Below, in pieces: positions 9,697 through 21,342 of a stretch of 64,000 nucleotides of DNA; position 1 is the first letter of the stretch, and every line of letters starts with the position of its first letter. This DNA comes from Conchocele bisecta (taxonomy: Eukaryota; Mollusca; Bivalvia; Lucinida; Thyasiridae). The notes under the pieces are model-generated. The model saw only the letters and a program-made list of their open reading frames with translations, was not told the origin of the DNA and made no database searches. A program made the position numbers and the translations under genes. The stretch is from positions 40,665,840 to 40,729,839 of the forward strand of contig CM055265.1 of the NCBI GenBank assembly GCA_029237695.1, in the 5' to 3' direction.

Positions 9697-9783
9697 GATT
9701 TTTTTTCAAAAAACCTGGCTAAAAATGGAAAATATAAAATAAACAGCAAAGAACAAAATTTAATTCAGGATTGTAAGGGTAAA
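9697..9783. mobile_element. TTAA MITE family 1, right-half fragment
   Basis: Contains AAAAATGGAAAATATAAAAT, AACAGCAAAGAACA and TTGTAAGGGTAAAG, the distal half of family 1 with a degraded TTAA. Confidence 0.45.
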
Positions 9784-9924
9784 GTGGTCGGTTAGCAGAA
9801 CCATATTCTGTGACTAGATCTGGTAATACAGGCCACAAATGACATAAGCCCTGGTTATACAGTTATATTCACGGAGCAGGTCCAAGACTGGCCACAAATG
9901 CAAAAAGCCCACTTCTTCAGTCAC

Positions 9925-10640
9925 ACAATTTGTCCACAGGTTGAAATAACGGACCGAGGTCTATAAATACATTAAATAAGCCTAAAAGCATCAATAAACG
10001 AAAAAAAAATAAGCTAAAGCAAGAAATGCGTCTGTCGAACGCGGATGCCACCTGCAGCATATTTGAGAAACTGTGACAAAGTGGTTAACCGAAAAGTGTG
10101 ACGGACGGACGGACGGACAGACAGACGGATGGACAGACGGACAGATGGACGGTCCAAACACTATATGCCACCCGTTTCTTCAAAACACGGTGGCATAAAA
10201 ATGTTTTTTACTCCTTCCATATAGACTCCATATAGAAGGTTACAAAGTTTTTAATAGGCCGAACCCGGACGGCCTCGAGACAACGGACTCTCACGAAACG
10301 TCAACCGAGTTATATCATTGTCGCCTATTGCAGAAGTTGGGACAATGTTAGTACTCCGCAACGATATATTCCCCGATGCGCTATGTCAACGCGTTTTAAA
10401 AAAATTAGCATTTCCGAGGCCAATACTGCTATATAACGGAGTAAATATCGGGTTCAAAATACACTTTTATGCCATCCCGGCCCGTAAAGAAACATTTTGC
10501 ATAGAAAAAACATTTTTTCCAATCGAACATTTGATCAAACCTACATATATACCCGTCCTGTGCGTCCCGACAGACAATTTAATCACACAGACATTACTAT
10601 CATTTCTCCATGTTTTCCAATCACCGTGGGCTTCCCCGAT
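9925..10640 (+). repeat. inverted-flank segment of the array
   Basis: Positions 9925-10015 (GACCGAGGTCTATAAATACA and neighbours) and parts of 10200-10640 (CCATATAGACTCCATATAGA; CAATTTAATCACACAGACAT) match 13768-13520 in inverted orientation, so the array is bracketed by inverted fragments of one dispersed element. A GACG/GACA microsatellite lies at 10100-10152. An apparent 121-codon frame here starts with TTG and is not credible as a gene. Confidence 0.55.
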
Positions 10641-10740
10641 GACATCATCGCTAAACGTACAGTCGTTGTTACACTACATATGATTGGCCGATAACCGCGG
10701 AAGGCAAGTCGCCAGTGCGCATATACCGGGAACCAGATAA

Positions 10741-13450
10741 GACTAGATGGCCGCGGCCTGCATGTCGCGCCTTGTGGTGAGGCATGGACACTAAAAAAAG
10801 AGATATAGTATAACGAAAAACTTTAACGAAAATACTTAACCAAAAAACTTAACCAAAAAGTTTAACCGGACACACGTACGTACGCCAAAGTGCCGACTAT
10901 ATCACGCTTTCCGCAAGCGGGTGCGACAAAAACATTAACCAAAAACTTCAAAGTAATTTGACCTTGACATTGGGCACAGGGGCCGCACGGGAGGGGGGTA
11001 GAATGAAAATATAGATGATGATAAACACCCATGTGAAGTTTCAAGGTAATGGGCAAAGCAGTTGCAGAGATATAGTATAACAAAAAACTTTAACCAAAAA
11101 ACTTAACCAAAAAACTTAACCAAAAAACTTAACCAAAAACTTCAAAGTAATTTGACCTTGACATTGGGCACAGGGGAAAAACTTTAACCAAAAAACTTAA
11201 CCAAAAGACTTAACCAAACAACTTAACCTAAAACTTCAAAGTAATTTGACCTTGACATTGGGCACAGGGGCCGCACGGGAGGGGGGTAGAATGAAAATAT
11301 AGATGATGATAAACACCCATGTGAAGTTTGAAGGTAATGGGCAAAGCAGTTGCAGAGATATAGTATAATGAAAAACTTTAACCAAGAAACTTAACTAAAA
11401 ACTTTAACCAAAAAACTTAACCAAAAAAGTTAACCAAAAACTTTAACCAAAGAACTTAACCAAAAACTTCAAAGTAATTTGACCTGGACATTGGGCACAG
11501 GGGTGCGCACGGGAGGGGGGTAGAATGAAAATATAGATGATGATAAACACCCATATGAAGTTTCAAGGTAATGGGCAAAGCAGTTGCAGAGATATAGTAT
11601 AACGAAAAACTTTAACCAAAAAACTTAACCAAAAACTTTAACCAAATAACTTAACCAAAAACTTCAAAGTAATTTGACCTTGACATTGGGCACAGGGGCC
11701 GCACGGGAGGGGGGTAGAATGAAAATATAGATGATGATAAACACCCATGTGAAGTTTCAAGGTAATGGGCAAAGCAGTTGCAGAGATATAGTATAACGAA
11801 AAACTTTAACAACAAACTTTAACCAAAAAACTTAACCAAAAACTTTAACCAAAGAACATAACCAAAAACTTTAACCAAAAAACTTAACCAAAAACATTAA
11901 CCAAATAACTTAACCAAAAACTTCAAAGTAATTTGACCTTGACATTGGGCACAGGGGCCGCACAGGAGGGGGTAGAAAGAAAATATAGATGATGATAAAC
12001 ACCCATATGAAGTTTCAAGGTAATGGGCAAAGCAGTTGCAGAGATATAGTATAACGAAAAACTTTAACCAAAAAACTTAACCAAAAAACTTAACCAAAAA
12101 CTTTAACCAAAAAACTTAACCAAAAACTTCAAAGTAATTTGACCTTGACATTGGGCACAGGGGCCGCACGGGATGGGGGTAGAATGAAAATATAGATGAT
12201 GATAAACACCCATGTGAAGTTTCAAAGGTAATGGGCAAAGCAGTTGCAGAGATATAGTATAACGAAAAAACTTTAAACCAAAAACTTTAAACCAAAAAAA
12301 CTTAACCAAAAAACTTAACCAAAAACTTTAACCAAAGAATTTAACCAAAAAAACTTTAACCAAAAAACTTAACCAAACAACTTAACCAACTTAACTTAAC
12401 AAAAACTTTAACCAAAGAACTTAACCAAAAACTTCAAAGTAATTTGACCTTGACATTGGGCACAGGGGCCGCACGGGAGGGGGGTAGAATGAAAATATAG
12501 ATGATGATAAACACCCATATGAAGTTTCAGGTAATGGGCAAAGCAGTTGCAGAGATATAGTATAACGAAAAACTTTAACCAAAAAACTTAACCAAAATAC
12601 TTAACCAAAAACTTTAACCAAAAAACTTAACCAAAAACTTGAAAGTAATTTGACCTTGACATTGGGCACAGGGGCCGCACGGGAGATGGATAGAATGAAA
12701 ATATAGATGATGATAAACACCCATGTGAAGTTTCAAGGTAATGGGCAAAGCAGTTGCAGAGATATAGTATAACGAAAAACTTAACCAAAAAACTTAACCA
12801 AAAAACTTAACCAAAAACTTTAACCAAAGAACTTAACCAAAAACTTTAACCAAAAAACTTAACCCAAAACTTTAACCAAAGAACTTAACCAAAAATTTCA
12901 AAGTAATTTGACCTTGACATTGGGCACAGGGGCCGCACAGGAGGGGGTAGAATGAAAATATAGATGATGATAAACACCCATATGAAGTTTCAAGGTAATG
13001 GGCAAAGCAGTTGCAGAGATATAGTATAACGAAAAACTTTAACCAAAAAACTTAACCAAAAAAACTTAACCAAAAACTTTAACCAAAAAACTTAACCAAA
13101 AACTTCAAAGTAATTTGACCTTGACATTGGGCACAGGGGCCGCACGGGATGGGGTAGAATGAAAATATAGATGATGATAAACACCGATGTGAAGTTTCAA
13201 GGTAATGGGCAAAGCAGTTGCAGAGATATAGTATAACGAAAAACTTTAACCAAAAACTTTAACCAAAAAACTTAACCAAAAAACTTAACCAAAAACTTTA
13301 ACCAAAGAATTTAACCAAAAATTTTAACCAAAAAACTTAACCAAACAACTTAACCAAAAAACTTAACCAAAAACTTTAACCAAAGAACTTAACCAAAAAC
13401 TTTAACCAAAAACTTAACCTTACAGCTTAACCAAAAACTTTAACCGGACA
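10741..13450 (+). repeat. large tandem array with internal AAAAACTTAACC minirepeats
   Basis: About ten units each contain AAGTAATTTGACCTTGACAT, GGGCACAGGGGCCGCACGGG, GATGATGATAAACACCCATG and GGGCAAAGCAGTTGCAGAGA, then ATAGTATAACGAAAAACTTT. A variable run of 11-13-bp AAAAACTT(T)AACC minirepeats links one unit to the next. Units differ mainly in minirepeat number, giving periods from about 200 to 350 bp. Each has one TCAAGGTCA nuclear-receptor half-site (on the minus strand). The array ends in CCGGACACACGTACGTACGT and the CTTTCCGCAAGCGGG hairpin. No coding potential. Confidence 0.85.
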
Positions 13451-13519
13451 CACGTACGTACGTACGCCAAACGGCCGGCTATATCGCGCTTTCCGCAAGC
13501 GGGCGCGACAAAAACCAAT

Positions 13520-13770
13520 CGAAAGGATCATTACAATGAGATGACGCCACACAGAATTCCGGATGAAGATAGATTGGAAAACATGGCTTCCCGAGAAATG
13601 ATAGAAATGTCTGTGCGATTAAATTGTTCGTAACCGTCCATATGGAGTGTATATGGAGAGAGTAAAAAAACATTTCTTTAGCTCATTTTTTTTCCGTTTA
13701 TTATGCTTTTAGGCATATTTAATGTATTTATAGACCTCGGTCTGTTACTTCAACCTGTGAATTTGTCTAC
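13520..13770 (-). repeat. inverted partner of the 9.9-10.6 kb segment
   Basis: In reverse complement, CAATTTAATCGCACAGACAT, CCATATGG-type hexamers and ACAGACCGAGGTCTATAAAT match 10200-10640 and 9925-10015, though the parts are rearranged relative to each other. Confidence 0.55.
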
Positions 13771-14220
13771 CAACTGAGCAGGGAAATAAACCATGGCTTG
13801 CACTTTTCTTGCAGTCCAGTATAGATTCAGGAGTTTACCTATTTCACTAAACTTTCATCAACAAAAATGTTTGTACGAATATTTCTATAAAGTTGCTTCT
13901 CACCATTTTGAATCTACAGTTAAGGTGCGTAATTAAAGTATAGTCGTTAGACGAAAACTTCAACACAAATCCGGGACAGGCAGATGGACAAACTTACCGT
14001 GTTGTGACCTTCTTCTGCTCTATGACCTGCTTAGCAACGGCCAGGAAGCTCATCTTCATTTTGCTATTCATTGTCCACCTAATATATATCCCGATCAATT
14101 GCTCACTTGTCCATCACATCAATATTGTCCATATATGTATATTCCAAACCAGTCAGTCAATCAATCACTTGCTTGTCCCAGCACTATCAATATTGTCACT
14201 TAACAAGCACGATACATGAT

Positions 14221-14425
14221 TTAACCCTTACAATGCTGAATTAAAATTTGTCGACTGCTGTTTATTTTTTATTCTCCATTTTTCTCATTAATGATTTGAC
14301 AGCACTTTGGAATCATTTCCAATGGAAATGATTCTAAAGTGCTGTCAAACCATATTTTATTGAGAAAGAAGAAACATAAATTGACAGCAGACGACAGTTT
14401 ACGTTTCCCGCACTCTAAGGGTTAA
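14221..14425. mobile_element. TTAA MITE family 1
   Basis: Duplicate of the 7510 copy. Here the palindromic centre ATCATTTCCAATGGAAATGA is intact, showing that the 7510 copy lost part of its left arm after duplication. Confidence 0.75.
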
Positions 14426-14440
14426 AGTCAAACATAATAC

Positions 14441-14645
14441 TTAACCCTTAAAAGGTGGGAAACAATTACTGTCGTCTGCTGTTTTATAATTTTAACTCAT
14501 TATCTAAAAAACACACGTTTTGGCAGCACATGAGAATCATCGATATCGGGAGACAAGTCTCATGTACTGGTTTTCATAAAGAGATATTGAAAATAAGACA
14601 AACACAGCAGATGACATAATTCTAATCCAGCGTTGCAAGTGTTAA
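14441..14645. mobile_element. TTAA MITE family 1, subtype B
   Basis: Duplicate of the 7720 copy, with the same degraded right end GCAAGTGTTAA. Confidence 0.65.
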
Positions 14646-14736
14646 CAAGACTCCTCCATTTGCACAGATAAATGTTTGATTATAACCAAATTCAACTCCA
14701 CTGTTGGATGAATTGATCAAGTAAGTACATCAGAAA

Positions 14737-14956
14737 CTAACCCTTACAATGATGAAATAAATTTTTCAGTCGTCTGCTGTTTATTTCTAATTTACCACTT
14801 TTCTCATAAAAAAAACTTGGTTTGACAGCACTTTAGAATCATTTCCAATGGAAATGATTCTAAAGTGCTGTCAAACCATGTTTTTATTGAGAAAGAAGAC
14901 AAACTATATAACAACAGCAGACTGCAATTTACATTCCCAGCATTACATGGGCTAAA
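14737..14956. mobile_element. TTAA MITE family 1
   Basis: A long near-perfect palindrome: GGTTTGACAGCACTTTAGAA, centre TCCAATGGAA, then the complement. The ends CTAACCCTTAC and CATGGGCTAAA have both decayed from TTAA. Confidence 0.65.
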
Positions 14957-15517
14957 CACCCAGCTTGTGCAAATATCCAACCAGTCTACATAGACATGTA
15001 GCAGACTGCAGTCTAATCAAGATCTCCATGGTTTGCAGCAATGGTATACCAACGATGGTATCAAAATAATAATTTGGTATTTTTATACCACCAATGGTGT
15101 ATCTATCTGATACATATTCAAAATCATGTATACCCCAACCATTCCGCACATCCTAACACCAAGTAGCAGGTTAGCTCATGAAATGACCATCTAAAGAACC
15201 CTTGATGAAAGCAAATCTATATATTTTAAAATAGAAAGCATATATACACATTTATCATATTATACTATTAACACTTCAAATCTGAATACGAAACAGGTGA
15301 AGTTAGCCATCGGCCAGTGAATTAATAATGTCAACACGCCCACCTGGTGAGTTTTACAGTGGATGATGCATGTACAAACATTGGTTTTGAAAACCCATTA
15401 GAACATACAACATTCCCTACCCAGATATTTGGTAAATCGCCCCATCTAACCCCCCACAACAAAATAATGAGATTTTTTAACAACAACAAAATTATCATAT
15501 CCTTAGACTGAAATGGG

Positions 15518-15753
15518 TTAACCATTTCAACCCCACAGGTCTGTATAGTGATATTGACAAAAAGTGTAGATCCAGATGAGCCGGCTCGTGACGAGCCGTC
15601 TCATCATGATCTGCACTTTTTGCAAGTAATTTTTATATTTTTGAGAATAAAAACACCCCCTTTTCATAAATGGAATAATCTGAAAATCATTGGATTGGTT
15701 GCAAAATTACCATATCAAATTCCATTCCAGTTACTTAGGGAGGAAAGGGTTAA
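15518..15753. mobile_element. TTAA MITE family 5
   Basis: It starts TTAACCATTTCAACCCCACA and ends AGTTACTTAGGGAGGAAAGG + GTTAA. It contains the small palindrome GAGCCGGCTCGTGACGAGCC and GTGTAGATCCAGATGAG. Related copies occur at 31096, 36693 and 54878. Confidence 0.6.
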
Positions 15754-15971
15754 ATCCCAACATAAATATCAAATCTTCAGGTTCATCTACCTTACAAGTA
15801 TCAGTTGGGAGGGGGATATTTACGCAAATATTAGCCCTGACATTAGCATATCTCAGCAATGACATATTTAGTGTCCTGATCTGGTGCCAGGCACCCTTGC
15901 TACACCAGATCACTTGGCACCAGGTGTGAATCCCGGTAAGGTTATTCACATTAAGAAATTAATCATAAATG

Positions 15972-16212
15972 TGGCTGTGACTGGAAAACTGGGGCTTATG
16001 GGTTTTGTGACCAGTGAAGATGCAGATCAGCATGTGCATCCACATTATAAGTCTGATCAAGATCTGCACTGTTCGCCATTCCAACAATGAAACACCTGTC
16101 ATGCTTCTATCAGGCAAGATAGATTGTTATAATGCTACAGGAGTGACTGCTATTTGATCAGGAGCTACACTGGCCACAAAACCCATAAGCGTCAGTTCTC
16201 CAGCCACTGCCT
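15972..16212 (+). mobile_element. 'GGCTGTGACTGGAGAAATGG' MITE, family 7
   Basis: Terminal inverted repeats begin GTGGCTGTGACTGGA and contain GGGGCTTATGGGTTTTGTGA. The interior has GATCAAGATCTGCACTGTTC and GGAGCTACACTGGCCACA. I recall this element as very abundant in clam genomes. The right terminus is slightly degraded (CAGTTCTCCAGCCACTG). Confidence 0.6.
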
Positions 16213-16238
16213 CAAATGATGAAAGGATTAATCCGTTA

Positions 16239-16488
16239 TTAACCCTTTAACCGCTATCTTAATTTTTTTGTCGTCTGCTGTTTATTTTCTATTTTCCATT
16301 TTTATCATCAAAAACATGCTTTGACAGAACTTTAGAATAATTTACAACATGCTTTGACAGCACTTCAGAATCATTTCCATTGGAAATGATTCTAAAGTGC
16401 TGTCAAACCATGTTTTTATTGAGAAATAAGGCAAGATATAAAAGCAACAGCAGACGACAACTGTTGTGTGTAGCGGTCAAAGGGTTAA
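16239..16488. mobile_element. TTAA MITE family 1
   Basis: Starts TTAACCCTTTAACCGC and ends AGCGGTCAAAGGGTTAA. The left arm carries an extra partial copy of the GACAGAACTTTAGAATAATT arm. Its right TTAA (16485-16488) is also the left TTAA of the next copy. Confidence 0.75.
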
Positions 16489-16697
16489 CCCTTAGCCTGC
16501 TGAATGAAATGTTGTCGTCTGCTGTTTATGTTTTATTTTGCTCATCAAAAACATGCTTTGACAGCACTTTAGAATCATTTCCATTTGAAATGATTCTAAA
16601 GTGCTGTTAAACCATGTTTTTTATTGAGAAACAGGGAAAAAAAATAAAGCAACAGCAGACGACAGTTTTCGCGATCAGCTATCAGGCTAAGGGTTAA
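16485..16697. mobile_element. TTAA MITE family 1, chained to the previous copy
   Basis: Starts TTAACCCTTAGCCTG and ends CAGGCTAAGGGTTAA, with the palindrome TTTGACAGCACTTTAGAATC around TCCATTTGAAA. It shares one TTAA with the upstream copy, so one inserted at the border of the other. Confidence 0.75.
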
Positions 16698-17557
16698 GAT
16701 ACATAATGCTGCCATCTCAGCCAAGTATTCAGAGATTCAGCTACATGTATATATTTTATAAAGACTTTGCTATAATACATAATGCCAACCAACCAACCAT
16801 ATAATGCCTGCCTATAATGAACAACAGAAAGACCTGGACGGGTATTATTGATCCGGCGAAAAGAGAAAACCATATTCTAGCACTTTATAAACTACAAACA
16901 TTCTTGAGCACAAGCTTGTTGCTTTACTTAACATGAACAAATTGGAATCCATCAAGCTATATAACACATAAATGTGAATAATAATTAAAGTATATCCTTG
17001 ATTTATATGTTCATCACAAATCGTCCCGATGTTCAAGAAAATTTTACAAATCCATAAGAAGTAAAGTCCATATGTTACAATGGCTGTAAACCATAGCTAC
17101 CTATACAGTCTAATGTCATCAGTGTCCCATACAGTAATTATACTGATAATTGAGACTCATCTCATATACCGATTTATGACTGTATGAGAAATGGAGCTTT
17201 ATGGTCTATGCGACGAGTGTAGACCCTGATCATAATTCAGTGAGTGAAATATTTTTCAAACTTCTAACAAACAGTATAGATCATTATCATTTCTAGCAGT
17301 AGGTCAGGAAAATGACTTGCAACAAATGCGATAAACCCATTTTTTTCAGGTCACGGTTATGTTCCATTAATTCATGACAAGGTTTCATATAGCACACCGC
17401 CTGGCTACAGTACTGTGGGGCGATTGACATGTATGGGCCAATCAATTTAATTCTACAACAATGTGACCACGACAAAAACAGCCTTATTGCTTTCTTTCAT
17501 CAGTACAGCTCAGCCTCTGGGAATGCCAGTGTATCCACGCAGCGTGATCCAGAACTT
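16698..17557. other. unannotated AT-rich stretch
   Basis: I see no gene, RNA or repeat family member. Short frames (60-63 codons) on the minus strand have no coding look. Confidence 0.4.
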
Positions 17558-17842
17558 CAGTAGCCTATTTCACCAACATGGCAAAGTATACTTATCTAGC
17601 AAAGTAATCTTTGATGGAGAAATTTTCAATTTAAGGATAAATTTATTCATTTTTATTATATTGAATTTATTACATTATCACAGCCATTCAGTATAATAAT
17701 TCTGCATACATTTAATCATCAAATATATGCAGTCGTTAGTTCTATATGAAAAAATGCATTTCGGGAAAAATAAATGATTACTCCCTCAAAGTATACTTTG
17801 CTAGATAAGTATACTTTGCAATTTTCATGAAATCGGCTACTG
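17558..17842. mobile_element. 'CAGTAGCCTATTTCA' palindromic MITE, family 6
   Basis: The terminal inverted repeat is CAGTAGCCTATTTCACCAAC, followed by two AAAGTATACTT palindromes (the first disrupted here to AAGTAATCTTTG). The central stem ATTACATTATCACAGCCA has lost its partner arm, unlike the other copies. The right end reads GAAATCGGCTACTG. Confidence 0.65.
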
Positions 17843-18433
17843 ATATGCTGCGTATTGAAATATTCAAAACGTTTGTTTGTGAAATACTTACCGTAAACAT
17901 GTATGTATGTACTTGTATACATGTATATTCTTGCACGTGTGTGGGAATATGTGTATAATACGCATATGTTTATACGTGCAAAACTGGAAAGGATGTATTT
18001 GCCGTTAGATATACCTTAGGATCTTCTTATGGACGCTGGCATCTCTGCCACTATATCCACATCTGATATGAATCGATGTAAAAATATACATGTAGATTCT
18101 TCATTACAAAGTGATAAAATCCACATGCCTCAAGTTGTCATGCACTCTCATCACAATAGGTCTAAACACAATATCATACGTGAAAAGCCTAATCTGCATG
18201 TGAATGCGACATAATTCACGCCACCAATAGGCAATTAAACACCTCGATTACCCGATTATCTAACCATCATATCGTATTCACAAAGGTTTTCATTGAGAAC
18301 AATGCTTATCGATTCCAACTGTGGAGATATGTAGATGGGAGATGAAATTGAATAGATGATCCATATCATTCACGTCTTCACTCATCTCATTTGGGTCAAA
18401 GCCTGAGAAAATGTAATTTACAACATTTACATC
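17843..18433. other. unannotated stretch
   Basis: AT-rich, with some GTATGTATGT / TACATGTATA simple-sequence character at 17895-17935. No gene is visible; a 61-codon plus frame at 18029-18214 has nothing to support it. Confidence 0.4.
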
Positions 18434-18615
18434 TTAACCCCAACTACGCGGGTGACGAAAATTGTCGTCTGCTGGTTTTCATTTTTGCCTTAATTCTTAA
18501 CAAATCCAATGGAGACGATTCTCATGTGCCGCCAAAACAGGTTTTTATCGAGAAATTTTGAAAATAAAACATTTCCAGCAGACGACAAAATTTCATTCAG
18601 CATAGTAAGGGTTAA
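18434..18615. mobile_element. TTAA MITE family 1, subtype B
   Basis: Starts TTAACCCCAACTACGCGGG and ends GCATAGTAAGGGTTAA. It contains TTGTCGTCTGCTGGTTTTCA and a centre AATGGAGACGATTCTCATG. Confidence 0.7.
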
Positions 18616-18879
18616 TCATTACATTCTGTACACTTCCATAGCAGTAAGTATCAGGGATGAATCCGTTTGCCGACTGCAGTAGAACTACTTCTTTACATAG
18701 ATGCTTTGGTGGCACAGATGAGGACGCAAGGGAGAACTTTAATGTGGGAGGAAACCAGAGCACCTGTAGGAAATCCGTTTTTCCAGTCTGGCGACCACCA
18801 TAACATCTCACAGTCAAGGATCGAACCCAAGCCGGTGAGAAGTGTGTTTGATACCAATTGCGCTAACCGGATAACCCAT
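18616..18879 (-). mobile_element. tRNA-derived SINE
   Basis: On the minus strand the 5' end (18877 downward) reads as a tRNA-like head with a pol III A box TAGCGCAATTGG (18865-18854) and a perfect B box GGTTCGATCC (18827-18818). The body contains GGTTTCCTCCCACATTAAAG, a string I recall from invertebrate SINEs. The head lacks the paired stem of a functional tRNA, so it is not a tRNA gene. The 3' boundary next to the MITE end is approximate. Confidence 0.65.
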
Positions 18880-19533
18880 ATTCAGTGGCGAACAGCATAG
18901 CCCCTGATCTGATTGTACTTCAGGTACTTTCTCTTAGCTGGTGTTCCATTTAATAGATATGCTTACGATCATATAAGACCATAGCATCTTCTTCGTCTGT
19001 TAAGCGTCCAGGTTTTTAAAGTATAGTTCTGTGAAAAAATAAACACAATGTGTATGCTATTTTACACTATTTACTGGTGAAGTAATATGAAAACTAATTG
19101 GCGGACTAATTGTCCTGTCCAAGTATTAAAACGTTTATGAAACTCCACTTAATAAGTTTAATAAGAGTATTTTCTTCTTTTTCTAAAGTTTGCTGGATCA
19201 AATTTAAATTTATGCTAAAAACTTCCTCAACCCTGCAAAAACATTAAATTTATGCTAAAATCTAACGCAAAGGGACACCCAAATAACATCTCTGTGTTTA
19301 TAATTAATTATGATGAAGTGTTGCAATTTGTTAATGATAAAATATGTGTTCCTGTTCGCGAATGACACAATCATGTCTTGGAGTGCTAGTATATCTACAG
19401 TGGAACATCTCAAAACCGGACACCACTGTATATGTTTCAATATAAATTAAGGAAGTTCTCCCAAACTGCATAAAAAAAAGGAAGATGTTGCCCCCACCCT
19501 TGGGAATTAGACACCGATTTATTCTTGATTATA
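18880..19533. other. unannotated stretch
   Basis: No gene or clear repeat. AATTTATGCTAAAA occurs twice (19207 and 19248), a small local duplication. Confidence 0.4.
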
Positions 19534-19710
19534 TGTTGCTGTCACTGGGGAAATGGGGCCTATGAGATTTGTGACCAGTACAGCTCCTGATCAAATAACA
19601 CACTCCGGTAGCCTGATAATTACCAGAAAGTGCAGATCTTGATTAGACTGTGCAGATGCACAGGCTGATCAAGATCTACAAGGTTGTAAAGCCCATAAGC
19701 CCCATTTCTC
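19534..19710 (+). mobile_element. family 7 MITE, diverged
   Basis: TGTTGCTGTCACTGGGGAAA at the left and CCCATAAGCCCCATTTCTC at the right. The interior has AGCTCCTGATCAAATA and TGCAGATGCACAGGCTGATC. Confidence 0.5.
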
Positions 19711-19837
19711 ACAACACCATATAAGCAAAGAAAATCTCACAAACAGTATAATATATAGAAAGAGTCTGCCTTAGCACACTTGTAAATTAAACATAGGGAT
19801 AATAGGGAATTAGACCATCATGTATCTGCTAAAAAGT

Positions 19838-19902
19838 ATATGTCGCGACCACCATTTGAACCATCTCATTGAGTTCAACTGAGTGATGACAACATATACA
19901 GG
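19838..19902. repeat. fragment of TTAA MITE family 3
   Basis: AAGTATATGTCGCGACCACC, then TTGAACCATCTCATTGAG and GACAACATATA, is the palindromic core of family 3 without its ends. Confidence 0.5.
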
Positions 19903-20245
19903 TACTTTTTACTAGGTTATCTCCCTTGGAACTAGCTACCTGGTATAGCAGTTGTAGAGATGGAATGTCAACTATTTCTACATTTAAAACTACCATTATG
20001 AGTGTCAAATTTTAATGTTCAATTACTGAATTTTACTGAATTATCACATGCAAACTAAAGAAAAAAGCACACATTCTGAATTATTTAATTATATATGTAC
20101 ATTATAGTCAATGTTTTGTCATACTGTCCCATTAAACAATAGTTAACAGAACTGTCACCATAGATATCACACCAGTTTAATGGAAGGATACCTCGCGGCC
20201 ATTATGGGGAATTGTGAGGCCATCTAAAGTTAATTTATTGAATAT

Positions 20246-20468
20246 CATCACCAGAATCACTTGGCCCCCTCCCAAAAGCAACAGGATCAGTAATAAATTT
20301 ACTACTTTTATAATGGGCAATAACCCAATTCAACTCCCAGGTAACAAAAGAGCCAAAGATAAAAACATACCTGAAGGCCAAATCAGGCAAATCGTATGTC
20401 CTATAAGGAGGAATCCGGTGAGATCGTGTGGATGTTTGGTCAATAATATTAATTTTGTTGTTTTCATA
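20246..20468 (+). repeat. fragment of the 'GGGGTTTAACGGCC' dispersed repeat, family 10
   Basis: Contains CCAGAATCACTTGGCCCCCT, TAATGGGCAATAACCCAATT and AAAGAGCCAAAGATAAAAAC, the distal half of the family seen more fully at 26474 and 39286. Confidence 0.55.
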
Positions 20469-20984
20469 CACGGTGAAACAAACGTTTGAATAGTCTGTTG
20501 ATATAGCTGGGTTCCAGACATCACCATTGTGGGTGTCTTCATAAATATTTAGTTAATATGTCTTTATTATTTGAACATATAATGGATTGATGCTGAACAT
20601 CAATTTTAATTGTTAGATTCTAAGTATAAGTTAGATCAGAAGAGTTTCGGGTGTGCGAGGCCATGTACACATCCATGTGTTTTCAAATTGATTCATGTAG
20701 TACAACAACAATGGCAGATCCCTGATCTCGCGTGAACTGTCTGACATGTGACACACTTATTTCCGCTGTTGAGTGGCATATCTGTCAAAATACAAAGAAA
20801 GGCGAACTTTATTTGTTTCCGATAATTATCAAAATACATGTAAAGTGTGTGAAGTCATGTACACTGACTATATTTATTTTCTGTAAATATTCTGTTCTGA
20901 TTTTGGGATTAACCTTCTATCCATACACATGTAATATGGGATTTGACCCTGTTAACCGACCTAAAATGACTTTAAAAGATGTAA

Positions 20985-21085
20985 ATGTAAATCCATCAAT
21001 TGAAATTTCCAGACGATCCAAAATTTGCACTTACGAACATTTTAGTCGTACAAAGTTTAGTGAAACGGTCTCCAGGGGCATACAA
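20985..21085 (+). repeat. dispersed repeat shared with 24130-24230
   Basis: TAAATGTAAATCCATCAATT, ATTTCCAGACGATCC and AATTTGCACTTACGAACATT are repeated at 24130-24230 with few differences. Nature unknown. Confidence 0.6.
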
Positions 21086-21186
21086 ATTCATACCCATAAA
21101 GGTGTATGTATTCCAAATGTAATGGGCTAATTGTTTGTTGATTGTTCCTCGTCAATTCAGAAGCAATTTCTGTCACCGATGTAAAC

Positions 21187-21342
21187 ATGGTGAGATTAGT
21201 AGCCATATTATTATATCTTATTGCAAACACACACTTGACATTAGGTGAAAGTCGTATAGTTTACCAACAAGGGAATACTACAAAAATAATCCATTACAAA
21301 TATACGGAGCCCCGCAGGGGACATGGATTTTTTTTTTATTAA
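21187..21342 (+). CDS. possible signal-peptide exon, low confidence
   Basis: From the ATG at 21187 the frame reads MVRLVAILLYLIANTHL, then TLGESRIVYQQGNTTK and more. This has the look of a hydrophobic signal peptide followed by a mature start. The segment from 21207 is duplicated at 21358-21490, and both copies run into the palindromic minisatellite. It may therefore be part of a repeat rather than an exon. No splice donor or downstream exon could be tied to it. Confidence 0.15.
   Translation: MVRLVAILLYLIANTHLTLGESRIVYQQGNTTKIIHYKYTEPRRGHGFFFY

Larger units (their letters stand above)
13938..14695 (+). repeat. direct duplication, copy 2
   Basis: Partner of 7209-7983. It contains MITE copies equivalent to those of copy 1, at 14221-14425 and 14441-14645. 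Confidence 0.8.

Noticed and set aside
10318..10683. 121-codon plus-strand frame
   Set aside because: Starts with TTG, lies in a rearranged dispersed repeat and shows no recognisable domain.
18818..18880. tRNA gene on the minus strand
   Set aside because: Good A and B boxes but no acceptor stem; a SINE-type body with GGTTTCCTCCCACATTAAAG follows.
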